Positions 35,540-48,065 of a stretch of 64,000 bases of DNA are shown here, piece by piece. Under the pieces are notes generated by a model. That model was given only the letters and a program-made list of their open reading frames with translations, did not search any database and was not told the DNA's origin. Both the position numbers and the translations under genes were made by a program. Numbering within the stretch: the first letter of the stretch is position 1; the number at the start of each line of letters is the position of its first letter. Source of the stretch: Phycomyces nitens (taxonomy: Eukaryota > Mucoromycota > Mucoromycetes > Mucorales > Phycomycetaceae); contig JAHRBC010000004.1 of NCBI GenBank assembly GCA_022702545.1, positions 4,060,001-4,124,000 of the forward strand. Direction: 5' to 3'.

Positions 35540-35930
35540 ACACAATCCCTAAACTTCGGTCAACAACGTTTGACAATAACCCATCTATTGTTCTTGAAGA
35601 AGCAAGACAAAAGATGTGTAAACATTTTAAAAGGTCTCGAGTCTCTCATGGGTTATACAAACATATCTGTGAAAAGTGTGTCTTTAACAAGAAGCTGTAG
35701 TTGGTCAAAAATTGGAGTTCACACAGTTGTAAAAGTAGATGCAAAGAGAGTAAATATAAAAACATTGCTGGCCTCCATTTACCATTTGTTTTTTATAAGC
35801 ATTTAAGAAAAGAGAACCTGTGGTACTCAAGAAAGACACAACTTGTTAAATTCATGGAATTAGTATGGATATCCTGGACAGACATGACAAAACAGATACT
35901 CTCACTCCCTATAAACAAGACTGGATAAGA
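35540..35930 (+). mobile_element. Decayed transposase remnant, N-terminal region
   Basis: A plus-strand frame reads NNPSIVLEEARQKMCKHF, then KRSRVSHGLYKHICEKCVF, then stops and resumes. The NPS....EA...L...F....S....Y.H....C pattern is like the helix-turn-helix N-terminal part of Tc1/IS630-type transposases of zygomycetes. Stops and frameshifts show that it is dead. The identification is weaker than for the two DDE-core fragments elsewhere in the window. Confidence 0.45.
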
Positions 35931-36182
35931 TATACTGGAAAAATATACTTTTTCTTTATCATTTCTATACAGTATATGTAGCCAGATCCAAACACAATCA
36001 ACAGGTCCATTGACTAGTCTCTTTATTTTCTTAATCAAAGAAAGCATGCATTTTACCAAGGATTCTGGGTCAATGTGCTGATGGATATCTCCATGGGTAC
36101 GACCGGGGTTTAGGAGAAGAATGTCAAATACTGAAATGCGCTGTACGTGGCCCTTTAATGTCAACATCATTAGATCGTGATA

Positions 36183-36542
36183 CTGGTTTTTTACTTAGAA
36201 TTGGCGCACTTAAAAAACACGAGTGCGCATTAGAACAAATTATTGTGTGCATTTGATAATCTTAAAGTACGCATTGAACAGTCTTTATTTGCGCAGTGAA
36301 CAATCTTTATGGGCGCACTTGCCAATAATTTTTTTTTGTTGCCAATAATTTTTGATGGTTTAAAGCAGAAGAGCCGGAGAAAAAAAAATGGAATGATTAT
36401 TGGCAAGTGCGCCAATAAAGATTGTTTACTGCGCAATTAAAGACTGTTCAATGCGTACTTTAAGATTATCAAATGCACACAATAATTTGTTCTAATGCGC
36501 ACTCGTGTTTTTTAAGTGCGCCTATTCTAAGTAAAAAACCAG
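36183..36542. mobile_element. 360-bp foldback MITE flanked by TA
   Basis: Two 147-bp arms, 36183-36329 and 36396-36542, are almost perfect reverse complements, with only a few mismatches, around a 66-bp spacer. The ends read CTGGTTTTTTACTTAGAAT and its complement, and each is bordered by TA (36181-36182 and 36543-36544), as expected for a Tc1/mariner-type target duplication. There is no coding capacity. The arms contain repeated GCGCAC-type words. High arm identity means a young insertion or strong selection for the hairpin. Confidence 0.9.
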
Positions 36543-37058
36543 TATATCTTTGCTTTGACCACAAGCTGAAAGTCGTGGAAGGACTCGGAAATGTCCATAT
36601 CTATAAATTGTAAGCAGTTATTTGCGGCTGTTGGTAGAAAGTTGAGGGAATAAACAGACTAGGTCTTACTGTGGTGTAAATACTCGTATCGGTGGGTGTA
36701 TCTACACTGCAAAAACTATGGGATTTCATTTTGGGATACATGTGTTGATTCAATTAAAGGAGCCCGACTTGAATTTGCTCAAGATTATTTACTTTAGACG
36801 GCGTTAATAATTCCGGAGAATTCTATTGGATGGATATTAAAATATGGCTTTTTTTTATATATTATAGAGACGCTCTTCACTACAGCTGACTTTGTAATAT
36901 GCCTACTAAATATAGTATTTTACTTACCATACTAATCAATTTAGTTACTAAATTCATTCAACTAATAACATCTTCCTTTTTTGATGAATGGGACAAGTGG
37001 TAAAAAAAAAGTCTTATAGGATAAAGTAATGTGATTTCATAAGTTTTATTCGAGTGTA

Positions 37059-39069
37059 TCAACCAATTCTGTTTGAATCTATTTCAACATTTGAATATTT
37101 AATGTAATCATCTCCATAGTTTGTCCCACGAAGTTTCCACCAGAAAGATGTAGCAGTGCCAGACCAAAGGGCAAAAATCTAATTTTCAAAGTCCATTTAG
37201 CTTACAAACACCCAGTTATTTAGCTGGTTTGCCTACCTCTCCCTTTTCATTCATGTACCAGGAATCACATCCAGTAGCCCATGCCGTACCCTTGTAGTCT
37301 TCCAGAAGCTCATTGACAAATTTATCTTGGGCTTCGACGGTTGGTTCCATGGCCACCAAGTTGTGGGCTTGAGCGTACTTTATAGAATTGACCGCCAAGT
37401 TAACCTGTCTATTTCAAAACAAACTTGTGTCAATAACTTGAAGATAGACCATGTCATGTTCTTACTGTTCAATCATAAATATAACAGAGTTGTGGCCTAG
37501 GATTGAGGCAGGGCCAGCCAACATGAAGAAATTGGGGAAACCATGAATTCCAACCGACTTGTATGTCTTTGGGTACGACGTATTCCACATATCGTTTAGT
37601 GAGCGGTTGTCGCGTCCAGTAACTATAGATTCAATTATGTTTTTAGGCAATGTTTATAGACAATAGAGATGGTATGTGTACTTACTCTGCAATTCGCCTA
37701 GCAAGCCAGTCACCTTGAACCCAGTAGCCAGGCACAGAATATCATATTCAGATGTCTCATCATCTTCGGTAGTGATACTTCTTCCCACAATACTCTTTAT
37801 TGGCGAACAATTGATGCGTACATTATCCTCGCATAGTGCCTCCAAATATGTATCTGAAAGTGCGGCACGTTTGCACCCAGGAATATAGTTTCTAAATTCT
37901 CATTTAGCATACGAAAGTCATTATTTGTTACTTACGGCACCAAGACTGGTACAAGATCGGCTCTACCCTTGTTCGTAAGGCGTTTGACCATGCGGTATTT
38001 TAAGAACTTGGATATCAACTTTGCAGACCTTGATTCAGGATAGCCCATCAAAACATAAAGGCATTCCCACTGTGTCAAAGTAATTAGCTTGGGTACTTTT
38101 GGGTATTCTCTCAAACTCACCAAAAAGAAGACAAATGCTCTGTACAGCAACATTGTGAATGGAATATAGGCAAACATAAGCTTCACAATCAAAGGAAAGC
38201 GTATCTGGATGCGATCGATAATCCATGGGCTTGTGCGCTGGTAAGAGTCAAGACTGGCAACAACCTTGACAAGCTGGGGTATGGCTTGAATTGCACTAGA
38301 GAAAACGGTTGGATCCAAAGCATATCTTTTATTATTATTTTTTAATTACCTTGCTCCAGCACCAATGACAGCTACACGCTTATTGGTAAAATCTATTGAT
38401 GAATCCCAACTGCTGGTGTGAACCACAGTACCCTGAAAGGCCTTGAACTGTTTTGGAATATGAGGCACACGTAGAGGACCTAGGCCGGCAAATCTATATG
38501 ACGATAATCAATCTACTATGCAAAATTAAAAAGTAAACATCCTGTAGACTTACACATAATCAAAATAAGATGATTGTATAGGCTGCCCATTCTGTGTCCA
38601 GTCGATCTTCCACTTGTTTTGATCTTCCAGCCATGTAGCACTCACAACACTGGTTTTAAATTGTATATTGTCGTACACATCAAATCTGTTGGCGACGTCT
38701 CGAATGTATTCCTTGATTTCGGCATTTCCACTATATTTTTCGCTCCAATCTACATATCTTTAAGGTTAGACCAGTATATTATTGTGGGGTTTTTCTTGTA
38801 TTACTAGGGTTCTTGGCAAAACTGTAGGAGTATACATGACTGTCGACATCGCAGGCACATCCTGGATATGTATTGTGGTTCCATGTTCCTCCTAAATCTT
38901 CCGAGGCTTCGAATATGTGTGCAGTGATACCGAGTCTCTTTTTGACTTGAATGGCTGCACACAGTCCACTGAGCCTAATGGTTGTTGTGAGCATAAGCAG
39001 CTAGGAGTATTTTTTCTTCTTCCTGTGAAGTTACCCGCTACCAATGACTCCAACTGTAGGAATTGACAT
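37059..39069 (-). CDS. Flavin monooxygenase, Baeyer-Villiger type (copy 2)
   Basis: Second member of the tandem array, 502 aa. Exons 39035-39069, 38805-38974, 38554-38749, 38350-38493, 38121-38295, 37936-38069, 37686-37891, 37466-37622, 37237-37408, 37059-37178. Exons 2 to 9 have exactly the lengths of copy 1 (170, 196, 144, 175, 134, 206, 157, 172 nt). Motifs: FAD GVIGSGLSGLCAA, signature [40 protein letters not shown] and LATGFK. The C-terminus [17 protein letters not shown] is complete. All modelled donors are GT. The hydrophobic segment [20 protein letters not shown] corresponds to that in copy 1. Closest in sequence to copy 1 by eye, so these two probably duplicated most recently. The substrate is not predictable. 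Confidence 0.9.
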
Positions 39070-40601
39070 TTGACAGTAATGATTGAAGATGTATTTTTTT
39101 TTGGAAAACAAAAATCAATGAGCTTTTATAAGAAAATAGAGGATTATAAAGCAATGTCTGTCTGGGTAACCATTAAATGCTTTATCCCTAGAAATGAAGA
39201 ATCCTTAAACACAACTACATAGTCAGCAGAGTACATGTGTATCCCCATTGAGGTTCCACATGTTTTCTAACTCTTGTTAACATACAGATATTTGCAAATC
39301 ATTATTGATCATATTTTGATATCTTGTCAAGTACCTTGTCGACTAATAACCCAACGCAATTGATTAGAAAACTAGTTCCTTTTTTTTTTTTTTTACCCCA
39401 AACCAACCTTAAACCCGCGCATTTTGCAATGACAAATACAAAATAAAGAGTCAGGTAGTCGATTTGTATTACTTTTAATAAAGAACTATACTCATTGCAT
39501 GAATCGAATGTGGAGAGTGGGACAAGATTCACATAATCAACGGTTTATCTTGCAGACAAAATATGGAATATGGTTTATAGAAAAGAGTTCAAGACATTGA
39601 TTATTAATCCAACTGTCTTGATAAAGGATTGCGCTTGACTAGATCTAGGATTATCGATTGTCCTGTTAAAAAGTAATCCCAACCAAACCAAACCTTGCTC
39701 TTGGAGAATAAAGAGATGGTGGTTGATATTTAACAATGTATTGTAAATTAACATGCAATTAGACCTATCCTTCTTTCTAGTCAAGTACTCTAGGCTGTGT
39801 GCATCGTTTTTGCTATCAATCAAGACCTTTTTAGTAGCCTTTGGGGTTATATGTGTTCATGCTTGGAGAATAAAGAGACTATTAGAATCTATTATTAGTC
39901 TACAGTATAAAAAAAAAAAACACTGTTAAAATATTCATCTCAGAAAGTGCATCGTTGTACACAGCGAAATGTGTGACAATACTATATTTATTATAAAGTC
40001 CTATATGACGGTTCACATTAATTGTTCAATATAAAACAGCTTCATTGTATTAAGAAAGTATAAAAAAATAATTCATAAAATGAATATATATTATTACCGT
40101 AATCCTTAAAGTATAAAAGCAGAAAGCAATATTCAAACTATTCTAATAAAGGCTCTCTATGCTAAAAATACAGAGAGTGTTTGGCCTACATCATTTTATT
40201 TCGAAACAAGTGAATTGCCTCTAAAACACTTGCACAGGGAAATATTTGATTATGAAATTCATAGTGAGACATTGAGATTGATTAAACTCCTAGTCTACAT
40301 ACCTTGGTATGTCAAATACAGTCGATTATCTCTCAAGATACTTTATAGCATAAAAGATGGTTAAATTCATTTAAAACATGAATAATCTGGGCATCTTGCA
40401 AGAGACAAAAAGCCATGTAGTCTTGATGTTGCGCTTTTTGTGACCAAAAGAAAGTTTTTTTTTATTAATGATAAAAAAAGAAGGTCCAAGACTAATACTA
40501 ACGACAATAAAGGTACAAGTTGGTCTATGTAATCAAAGGTGTGTTAATATATTAAAATAATCATCCAAGGCCATTTGTTGAATTATACTCTAGTGGAAGA
40601 A
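39070..40601. other. Intergenic between monooxygenase copies 2 and 3
   Basis: 1.5 kb, AT-rich, with a T12 run near 39379-39394 and an A12 run near 39908-39920. The minus-strand ORFs at 39302-39532 and 39575-39823 have no recognisable content. No gene is supported. Confidence 0.55.
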
Positions 40602-42518
40602 TTAAGTAGAAATTTCGTTGGATTTACTGCTACTGAGTCTATACTCTATATAATCGTAACGGTTTAACTTGCGAAGCTCCCACCAGAAGCTTATGATACT
40701 CCCTGACCATACTCCCGTTACCTAATAATAAAGATAAGAAAGAATTTCGCATTGGAAATGGCAATATACCTGTCCATCATCATTCTTATACCAAGAAACG
40801 CAATTTGTGCTCCAGACAGTCGGCTCTAAATCTTTGCGCAATTTGGATACAAAAGCATCTTGGGCAGCAGCCGAGGGTTCGACTGCAGTCAGATTTTTAT
40901 CGATAATATGCTGGATACATTGCATTGCCAGATCCACTTGGCTAAAAGATTAAATAGCAATTTAGTAGTTGTCCTCGAGTGTCTTTATAAATACCATTCC
41001 ATAACAGACACCACAGTGCTATGTCCAATTCCTGAAGATGGACCAATCATGAAAAACATGTTTGGGAATCCATGTACATTGACTGTCTTGTATGTCTTTG
41101 GGAAATCCTTTGACCACTCGTCAAGTAATCCAACTCCATTTCTTCCATAGACTAAGTAAGAGGCACATCAATATCCAGTTGTCAATTATTCCCTGATTTC
41201 CATTATTTTACCTTTTAGATTTCCCGTGAATCCTTTGATGTTGTAGCCAGTTGCCAATACCAAGACATCCACTTCATTCTCTTCACCGTTTACATCCACA
41301 ATTGTGCGTCCATGAACACTTTTTACCGCGCATGGCACAAGAGTAACATTATCACGTGCGAGTGCGGTCAAATAAGTCGAAGAGACGCCAATACGTTTGC
41401 AACCCGGAGGAAAAGGAGGGATCAAAAGAGGAGCAAGTTCTGGTTTTCCGGCCTGTTTAAGCTCTCTTTTCATTGAGTTCTCGAGATAATAACGCGCTCC
41501 TTTTCCAATAATTGTTGCATGCAAGGCCAGGAAGAGGTAGAGAAACTCATACTAAAGAGGTCTTAGGAATTATAGTTTGTCATTGTGTTTTTGGCGTACC
41601 TTGAAGAATATGTAACATCGGTACATGTAAAGCACAAAAGGCAAATGAACAAACAGAGTTTTGAAAAACTCGGGTACATCAAACTGGCTACGTTGCATGA
41701 TCCATGCGGGCGTACGCTGATAGCTGTATAGATGTCCAGCTGTTTTTGCAATTTCTGGGATAACCTGCACCCCGCTATTTGAACACGACAGTAAACAATA
41801 ATAAATACAAAGCCCTAAATAAACATTAGATGCTCGTGTAAAACTTGCCTTGATCCGCTGCCTACTATTGCTACGCGTTTTCCAGTAAAATCAACGCTAT
41901 TGTCCCATACAGCAGTATGGACAACTGTTCCTTCGAATCCCTTGAGCTCCTCAGGCGTAAAGGGAATATTAAGTGGCCCAATTCCAATAAACAGAAAATC
42001 ATATAGTCCTGTAGATACTTGGGAATGATCTGTAGTGTTTCGCCAATCGACCTTCCACTTTTGAATGCCCTCACACCAAGTGGTACAAATAACTTCGGTC
42101 TGAAACTTTGTTTGGGCATAGAGTCCATACTTTTGTGCTACATTTTGCATATATTGAAGAATTTCTTCTTGTCCACTATATTGCTTTGACCACACTATCA
42201 ACACGCGTCAGTCATCTGGTACTGCCCAACATGCGATATATCTAGAATACTTACATGGGTTTGGCTCAAAGCTCAAAGAGTATAGATGACTAGGTATGTC
42301 ACAGGCACATCCAGGATATTTATTTGTTAGCCATGTTCCTCCAATATCCTCATTTCTGTCAAATATATCTGCAACTATTCCAAACCGCTTTTTCAGTTGG
42401 ATTGCAGCGCACATGCCACTGAATCTGTATTTCATAGCATGAGTTTAAAGATTTGATTATTCAGGCTCTAGACCTACCCTGCACCCAGGATAGCAGCAGT
42501 CTTTGAAGTTTGGGCCAT
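40602..42518 (-). CDS. Flavin monooxygenase, Baeyer-Villiger type (copy 3)
   Basis: Third and most divergent array member, 506 aa. Exons 42478-42518, 42255-42424, 41849-42194, 41600-41774, 41212-41551, 40995-41151, 40770-40941, 40602-40721. It lacks two introns present in copies 1 and 2: its third exon (346 nt) equals their exons 3+4 plus two codons, and its fifth exon (340 nt) equals their exons 6+7 exactly. Motifs: FAD AILGAGFSGMCAA, NKYPGCACDIPSH, signature FEGTVVHTAVWD, NADPH VGSGSSGVQ, LATGYN. The C-terminal exon (VTGVWSGSIISFWWELRKL) is 120 nt, as in copy 2. The intron after exon 3 has a GC donor (GCAAGT at 41848). Enzyme class is clear; the substrate is unknown. Confidence 0.9.
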
Positions 42519-42710
42519 TAGAAAGAAAGATGAGCATACAAACCCTGTGTTCTCAATACTTAAATACTTTTTTTTCTTTTCTCAGAAATATTCTCCACTT
42601 AAGTTTTATTTGCTATTTTTGGGCTTTGTCCCATTAAACCTTGCTTTTTTTTAATGTAAGAGGAATGAACATAATAAATAAGTTGTATACGAAAATGTGT
42701 GTAGAATTGT

Positions 42711-45700
42711 TTAGGCCATATAGGCTTCCTCTAATAATATGCTTGTATTTTTGTTACGCGAAGACTGGCGCGTACGCGGTACAGGCTCATCGTCTGTCTG
42801 GATACTCTTCAAGAGATCTTCGGCCATCAAAACAACTGACTCACTCTTCATCATCCTGCGCTCCCTTCCATTTGACCTTTCAGCACGTCGTTTGCTGCTG
42901 GTATCCATCTCTCCCGCTCGCAATTTATCCAGCAAATTGTCCATGATGTTCTTGTCTTCTTCAGATCCTGCTCCCAATGCTACAGAAACCAATCAGAATC
43001 AGAATACTTCTTACTAGATATTCAATCACACTTACCATCGCTGGTGTCAACCCCTCGAAGCTTCTGGGCTCTTATCCGCTCCTTTCGCTCTTCATCCTTT
43101 ATCCTTGCTTTTTCTAGATCATCCAGCTTCTTTTGTGCCTTGGCATTGTCACTCATCGCACGCTTAAAGAGCCGATACAAATCAGATTCAGGAACACAAT
43201 CAGCTTCATGTCATCTTACCTCCCAACTAGACGTAAAGGTCTTGAAGATTCCAAAGAACTCATCAGGCTGTATCTGTCCTGGGTTCTCGCCATAGAACCC
43301 AACCACATCCTTGTAAGCTACATCCATTGACGTGTATCGGACCTCGAGCTCATCAAACTTCTCGGCTGCCTCGTCCCTGAATTTACGCATGACATCTGCA
43401 TACTTGTCATCTTCTGGCGCCTCGTATGAATCATCGTAGTGAATCTTGAGTTCCTTTATGAGTTTAGAAATTCCACTACGAAGCTCATTGTACTCCTTGA
43501 TCACGTCTGGGAGTGTGACTATATAATAATAGTGTAAGCCACATGTAAACTTTAACGATTTCTCGATCCATACTTCTACATGCTCGGCCAGTTTCCTTTA
43601 GATCATCCAAGAACACTTGCAGACGAGGGAATTTCTTTTCTACAGCTCCAGCCAAGAAGTGAAGCAAGGTCGTATCATTTTCGGTACCCTTGGTATCCAA
43701 CAGCTAATGGCAAGAGGATTGATTAGTTTGTGGACTAGAGTCAAAAACACGAATAATTTTTACCTTGTTGATACTGGAAATCTTGATTCCAAAAGCACCA
43801 CCTTGGAATGAAGTGGAGTTCATAAAGTTACCCAGCACAAGAATAAGCTATAAAATATATAATACACAAGGTTACATAAAACTGTAAATTCTGTGTAATG
43901 GGCGTGCAATATGGCATACCTTGAGCAGCTCCTTGAATGGCTGAGATTCCTTGAGGGACAATGATGCCTCTAGTACAGATGACATATTCTGAAGGACAAA
44001 GAAAGTCATAAGTTAACATGATATCTATAGGGCCATACACCTACTTGAGCCAACTGGTGGTACTTTTCCCAGAATGTAGCACGGAAAAGCATGTTGTCGA
44101 CTCGTTCTTTGAAACGATCGATCTCCATTATCTTCATGCATCTCAATATAGTAAGTAACATTGGTTTAATACAATATATTGTATTACCTGGAAACAGAAC
44201 TGATCGGGTCTGGAAAGATTCTCCAAGGCATCTTCTGATGCACTCTTTACAAACACTGAAAGCTTTCCTTGCTCTTCAGGGGTTGGCAGATTGGCTTGCA
44301 AGTTGCGTAGGACAATCTCGGTACAGACATTGTCGTCCATAGCCTTTATCTTGGCTGCAATTTCGGGAAGAGTAAAGTGCTTCAGTTTTGCCAATAACGA
44401 AATGTCTGGAGAGATGAAATTAAATTAAACAATGGCAAAAAATAGCAAGATGCTTGGTAACTTACTGATATTTGTAGCCTTCTTTGTATCAATGATGCAA
44501 ATCTCTTGCTTGGCTTCCTTGGTCTTCTTTCTCTTGGTTTCAATCACTCTCTGAGCAAACAGCTCTTCTACAGAGTCAAAGATACCCATATCATCAAGTT
44601 CATCTTCCAATGCCTCCTCGTCCACGTCTTCTGATGCCCAGATAGTCTTTGTAACAGCCTGAGTATGCATTTTTGTCCATTGAAGTGCGCGTGTCTTGAC
44701 ACCAGGTTGATGTCGCATCTTCTTTCTGAGTAGTCCAGGATGACCACCGGGTGGAGGAGGAGCGCCTCCAGGTGGAGGTGGAGGTGGAGGAGGTCCTCCA
44801 GGTCCTCCAGGTGGTGGGGGAGGAGGAGGTGGGGGAGGAATATCTGATCCCATGGTAGGTGGAGGTGGAGGAGGTGGAGGTGGAGGAGGTGGAGGTGGAG
44901 GAATATCTGATCCCATGGTAGGCGGTGGTGGTGGTGGTGGTGGTGGAGGAGGAGGTATATCTGATGCATCTGGAGTGTCATAATCCTCAAGTAGATCTTG
45001 GGTTGCAGAAGAAATGTCCTGATTATTTTCATCTTCATCCCCATCATTCTTGGCCATGGTCTCTGATTCTGTTGTAATCTCTTCATTCTCTTCTTTGGTT
45101 TCTTCGGTAGACGAAATGCCTTCAGTATGTTCTGATACTTCTGGTTCAACAACTGGCTTTCTCTGTGTACGATCAGTGTCATTTTTAAATACAAAGTTGT
45201 TCTTTCGCAACTGCTTTTCAAGCTCTGCCGCAATAGCACTGATAGGTTTATCGGCATGGTCTCCTGCTGTTTCCTTATCATTATCCAACAGAGCGTTTAC
45301 TTGGTTCTGGAGACTCATTCTCATCATTACACCATCTGTCTTGTCATTTGATTCCCTGATTGGTATGCTCGACAGATCTGGTACAGGTTTACGGTTGGTG
45401 TTATTAGCTCCACGGCGAGTGTAGCCAATGAGGGGCACAGTTCCTGGTACAATAAATCCAGTAGGTGCAGAGGAGCCCATCTGATTTGTAAGGGACGATT
45501 TGAAAGCCTCCGAAAGACCTTCTGCCTTTGGTATGTTCTGTAGAGACTATATATACACATTTGTAAGGATCCAATCTACTCTTTTGCTTCATTTTTTTGT
45601 ACCTCTATTTCCGATTCATTTGGATTGCCACCTTCAAGAATAGCTTGGGCACGCAGACGATCATAGGCACGATTGACATCTTCACGACCCATATAGAATT

Positions 45701-48065
45701 GCTCGCTTCCTCCAGATCCTTTCTCGTTTGTACCTTCTGCTGCCTGGAGTGTTTCTTTGAGTTTTTGGTCCAGAATAACCAATTTAGCTTGGTGTTCCTG
45801 TTGGGCATCCTTGAGCTTTCGTTGGAGTGTAGAAATGGTCTTGCGAGACATTCTCAGCAAATCTTCAAGTGAATTGGTCTTTTCTCTGAGCTGACCAACC
45901 AGACCCTCTAATTAAAGAATCATTAACGAAATGAAGTAGACATAAAAGTAAATTAATTAATTACCTCCAGTCATGTTAACCTCCAGTTCCAGCTCTTGCT
46001 TTTCCTTGATAGCCTTTTCATACATGGCTTTAAACTGTTTGGCATCCGAAGTAGCTGCCGCCAACTGGTCCTGTTCTGCAAACTTATCTATCAGCGCTCC
46101 CACTGACATCCCAAGCCCACCAGAATCGTCTTCATTTGTTAGTCCTTTACGATCCATAACAATCTGAGTGACCATGTTATCTACTAATTGATAATGTCGC
46201 ACTCTAGACACACACAATAATTAGCCTCTGTCGTCAATCCCACTATCCACCTACTTTGTATCGGCTTGGCCCTGGATGAGCAAAAGATGCTGCAGTGTGC
46301 TCAAGAAAAAGTCGTAGCTGCGTGTGCCCTCAACCCGGGTCAGGATTGTATCAAACACATCGCGTGGGTCGTTCATGTCACTCAAGATCTTTTCATTGTA
46401 GATTTCGACCATATCTTCATGATCGTTACTCTTCATTTGAGTATAGATGTTGATGTGTCGTTTAAGGTTCTCATTGCTAAAGTCGAGCATTTTCTCCATG
46501 ATGGTCTGTAGTCCACAAGCGTCCATTTGGCTTCGAAGGTGAATACGTACTTCGACATCTTCAATGACACTGATTATAGAGTTCACAAGCATCATATTCG
46601 ATAGCTAATCGAAATACCAAAGCCTTGTAAGCACAACTGCCAGGTTTATAGACCAAAACACAACTTACTGCATAGTCGCTCAAGTGGTTGTCGGGTGCGC
46701 CCTGAGGTCCCAAGCGTTTTACATCCTCACTCGCACCCACCAAACTACCCATCCTTCCACGACCCTCGAGTGTGGCATCCAATAGCTTAAGCCAGGCATC
46801 AAAACGTCCGTACTCACGCCTGTATTCCCTCAACTTGTCCATTCCCTTCAACACAATATCCTGACCCTTTGGTAGATCGACATGGCAAACAAAGGCTAGG
46901 ATCTCACAAACCAGTTTGCGGGTCTGTATTGGGGGAGACACTAGAGAAAGAAGGATGTGGTAGATACACTGGGGATTCGAGATGACTTCGCGTGCACCCC
47001 ACTTGGAACAGCAATTAATTATCTGAGTTTGTTAACAGGTACGGACTTACTCTGTTGTTGATCAGAGATTTGAAGCATTTCAAGATCTCTGCTTCCATTT
47101 GCAAATCAGCCTCTGTCCTACGATTCCAAAAAAAAAGCAGTTGAGTCTTGTGCCTGGATTATGTATTGCCTTACTTTTGCTCTCGTTTGTTTAGGATGCC
47201 AATTACATTGGTAATGACCTGTAGGCCTCGAGATTCGATAAATTGACGCACCCAGCTAGTATTATGGATGTTAAGCCACCCTGCTTATAACCACCTTGTT
47301 TCTAATTGGTTATATCTACCTCAGTGGCATAGTCCGTAGACTGACTGCCAGATGCGCCACAAGACGGGGTGTGACGCCTGTCATGTCTGGCTCAAGAAAT
47401 TGCTTGATGTAAAATTCAGGTGTGCTCTTGTCAGGCTCACGATACTCATTGCCATTCCTCTTGGTGACAACAGTAGGAATTGGCTGGGTTACTTGGGCTT
47501 GTTTATCCTGGGATACCATCAGCCACTTTTTATCAGTCGGAAAGGACAACATAACTGCACGCGCATTGGCATCCAGAATGCCACGACGGGTCTTGTGTAT
47601 GGCAATAAATAAACAGCTAAAATTAGTACCAGGTATCGACCAAATAAATTAAAATGAATTCTCTGGATCTCTTTACCAGCATCTTGTCAAATAAGTCCTC
47701 AACTTCTCGAGCACTCTTGCCATCATAGCTAATCATGCTTTCCATATCAGAACTACCAATTGAAAAGGTATTTGATCGGCTAGGGCTATCGTTCTCGTCT
47801 ATTGGATCCAAAGTATACATGTATACTCAGTTACCACAATAAAAAAATGTATTTTATTCTTGATCTCTGTTATACCTTGAAAGTAATCATCGATTGCAAA
47901 TGTGTTGCTATAAGTGTTTGTATTGTAGACCGATGAATGGGATGTGCCTGCCCATGAGTTTGTAGACACGATCTTATCAGGATGTTTGGATGTTCCTGGT
48001 GATGTTGGGCCCTGGTCAAATGTCGGCTTGCGCCTCTGTTTTGACTTTATGCCAAAGATATCCAT
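42711..48065 (-). CDS. Formin (GBD-FH3, FH1, FH2, DAD)
   Basis: Rho-regulated actin nucleator for polarised growth and cytokinesis. Eighteen exons: 47876-48065, 47677-47798, 47320-47591, 47175-47255, 47051-47117, 46669-47001, 46255-46604, 45965-46203, 45603-45907, 44466-45546, 44188-44405, 44045-44131, 43920-43988, 43764-43847, 43574-43703, 43220-43518, 43036-43162, 42711-42979; 1440 aa. Residues about 90-480 form the GTPase-binding/FH3 region (TPRLVAHLAVSLRTMPLR, then WVRQFIESRGL). A coiled coil follows. The FH1 segment (about residues 850-925) has three proline-rich blocks separated by TMGSDI. FH2 runs from about 930 to 1330 (ALQWTKM, LGNFMNSTSFQGGAFGIKIS). DAD reads MDNLLDKLRAGE with basic residues after it, so the protein is autoinhibited. 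Intron 1 has two in-frame acceptors 27 nt apart. Divergent from RFT1. Confidence 0.93.

Larger units (their letters stand above)
34650..37058. other. Intergenic between monooxygenase copies 1 and 2, with transposon debris
   Basis: 2.4 kb that contains the copy 1 promoter, transposase remains near 35540-35930 and a complete foldback MITE at 36183-36542 (both listed separately). Joining the sequence on either side of the MITE reopens a short minus-strand frame (VVKAKISRSNDVDIKG), so the element probably inserted into an older, now decayed sequence. A stretch near 36877-36910 resembles one at 14563-14597 and marks a dispersed repeat. Confidence 0.6.
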
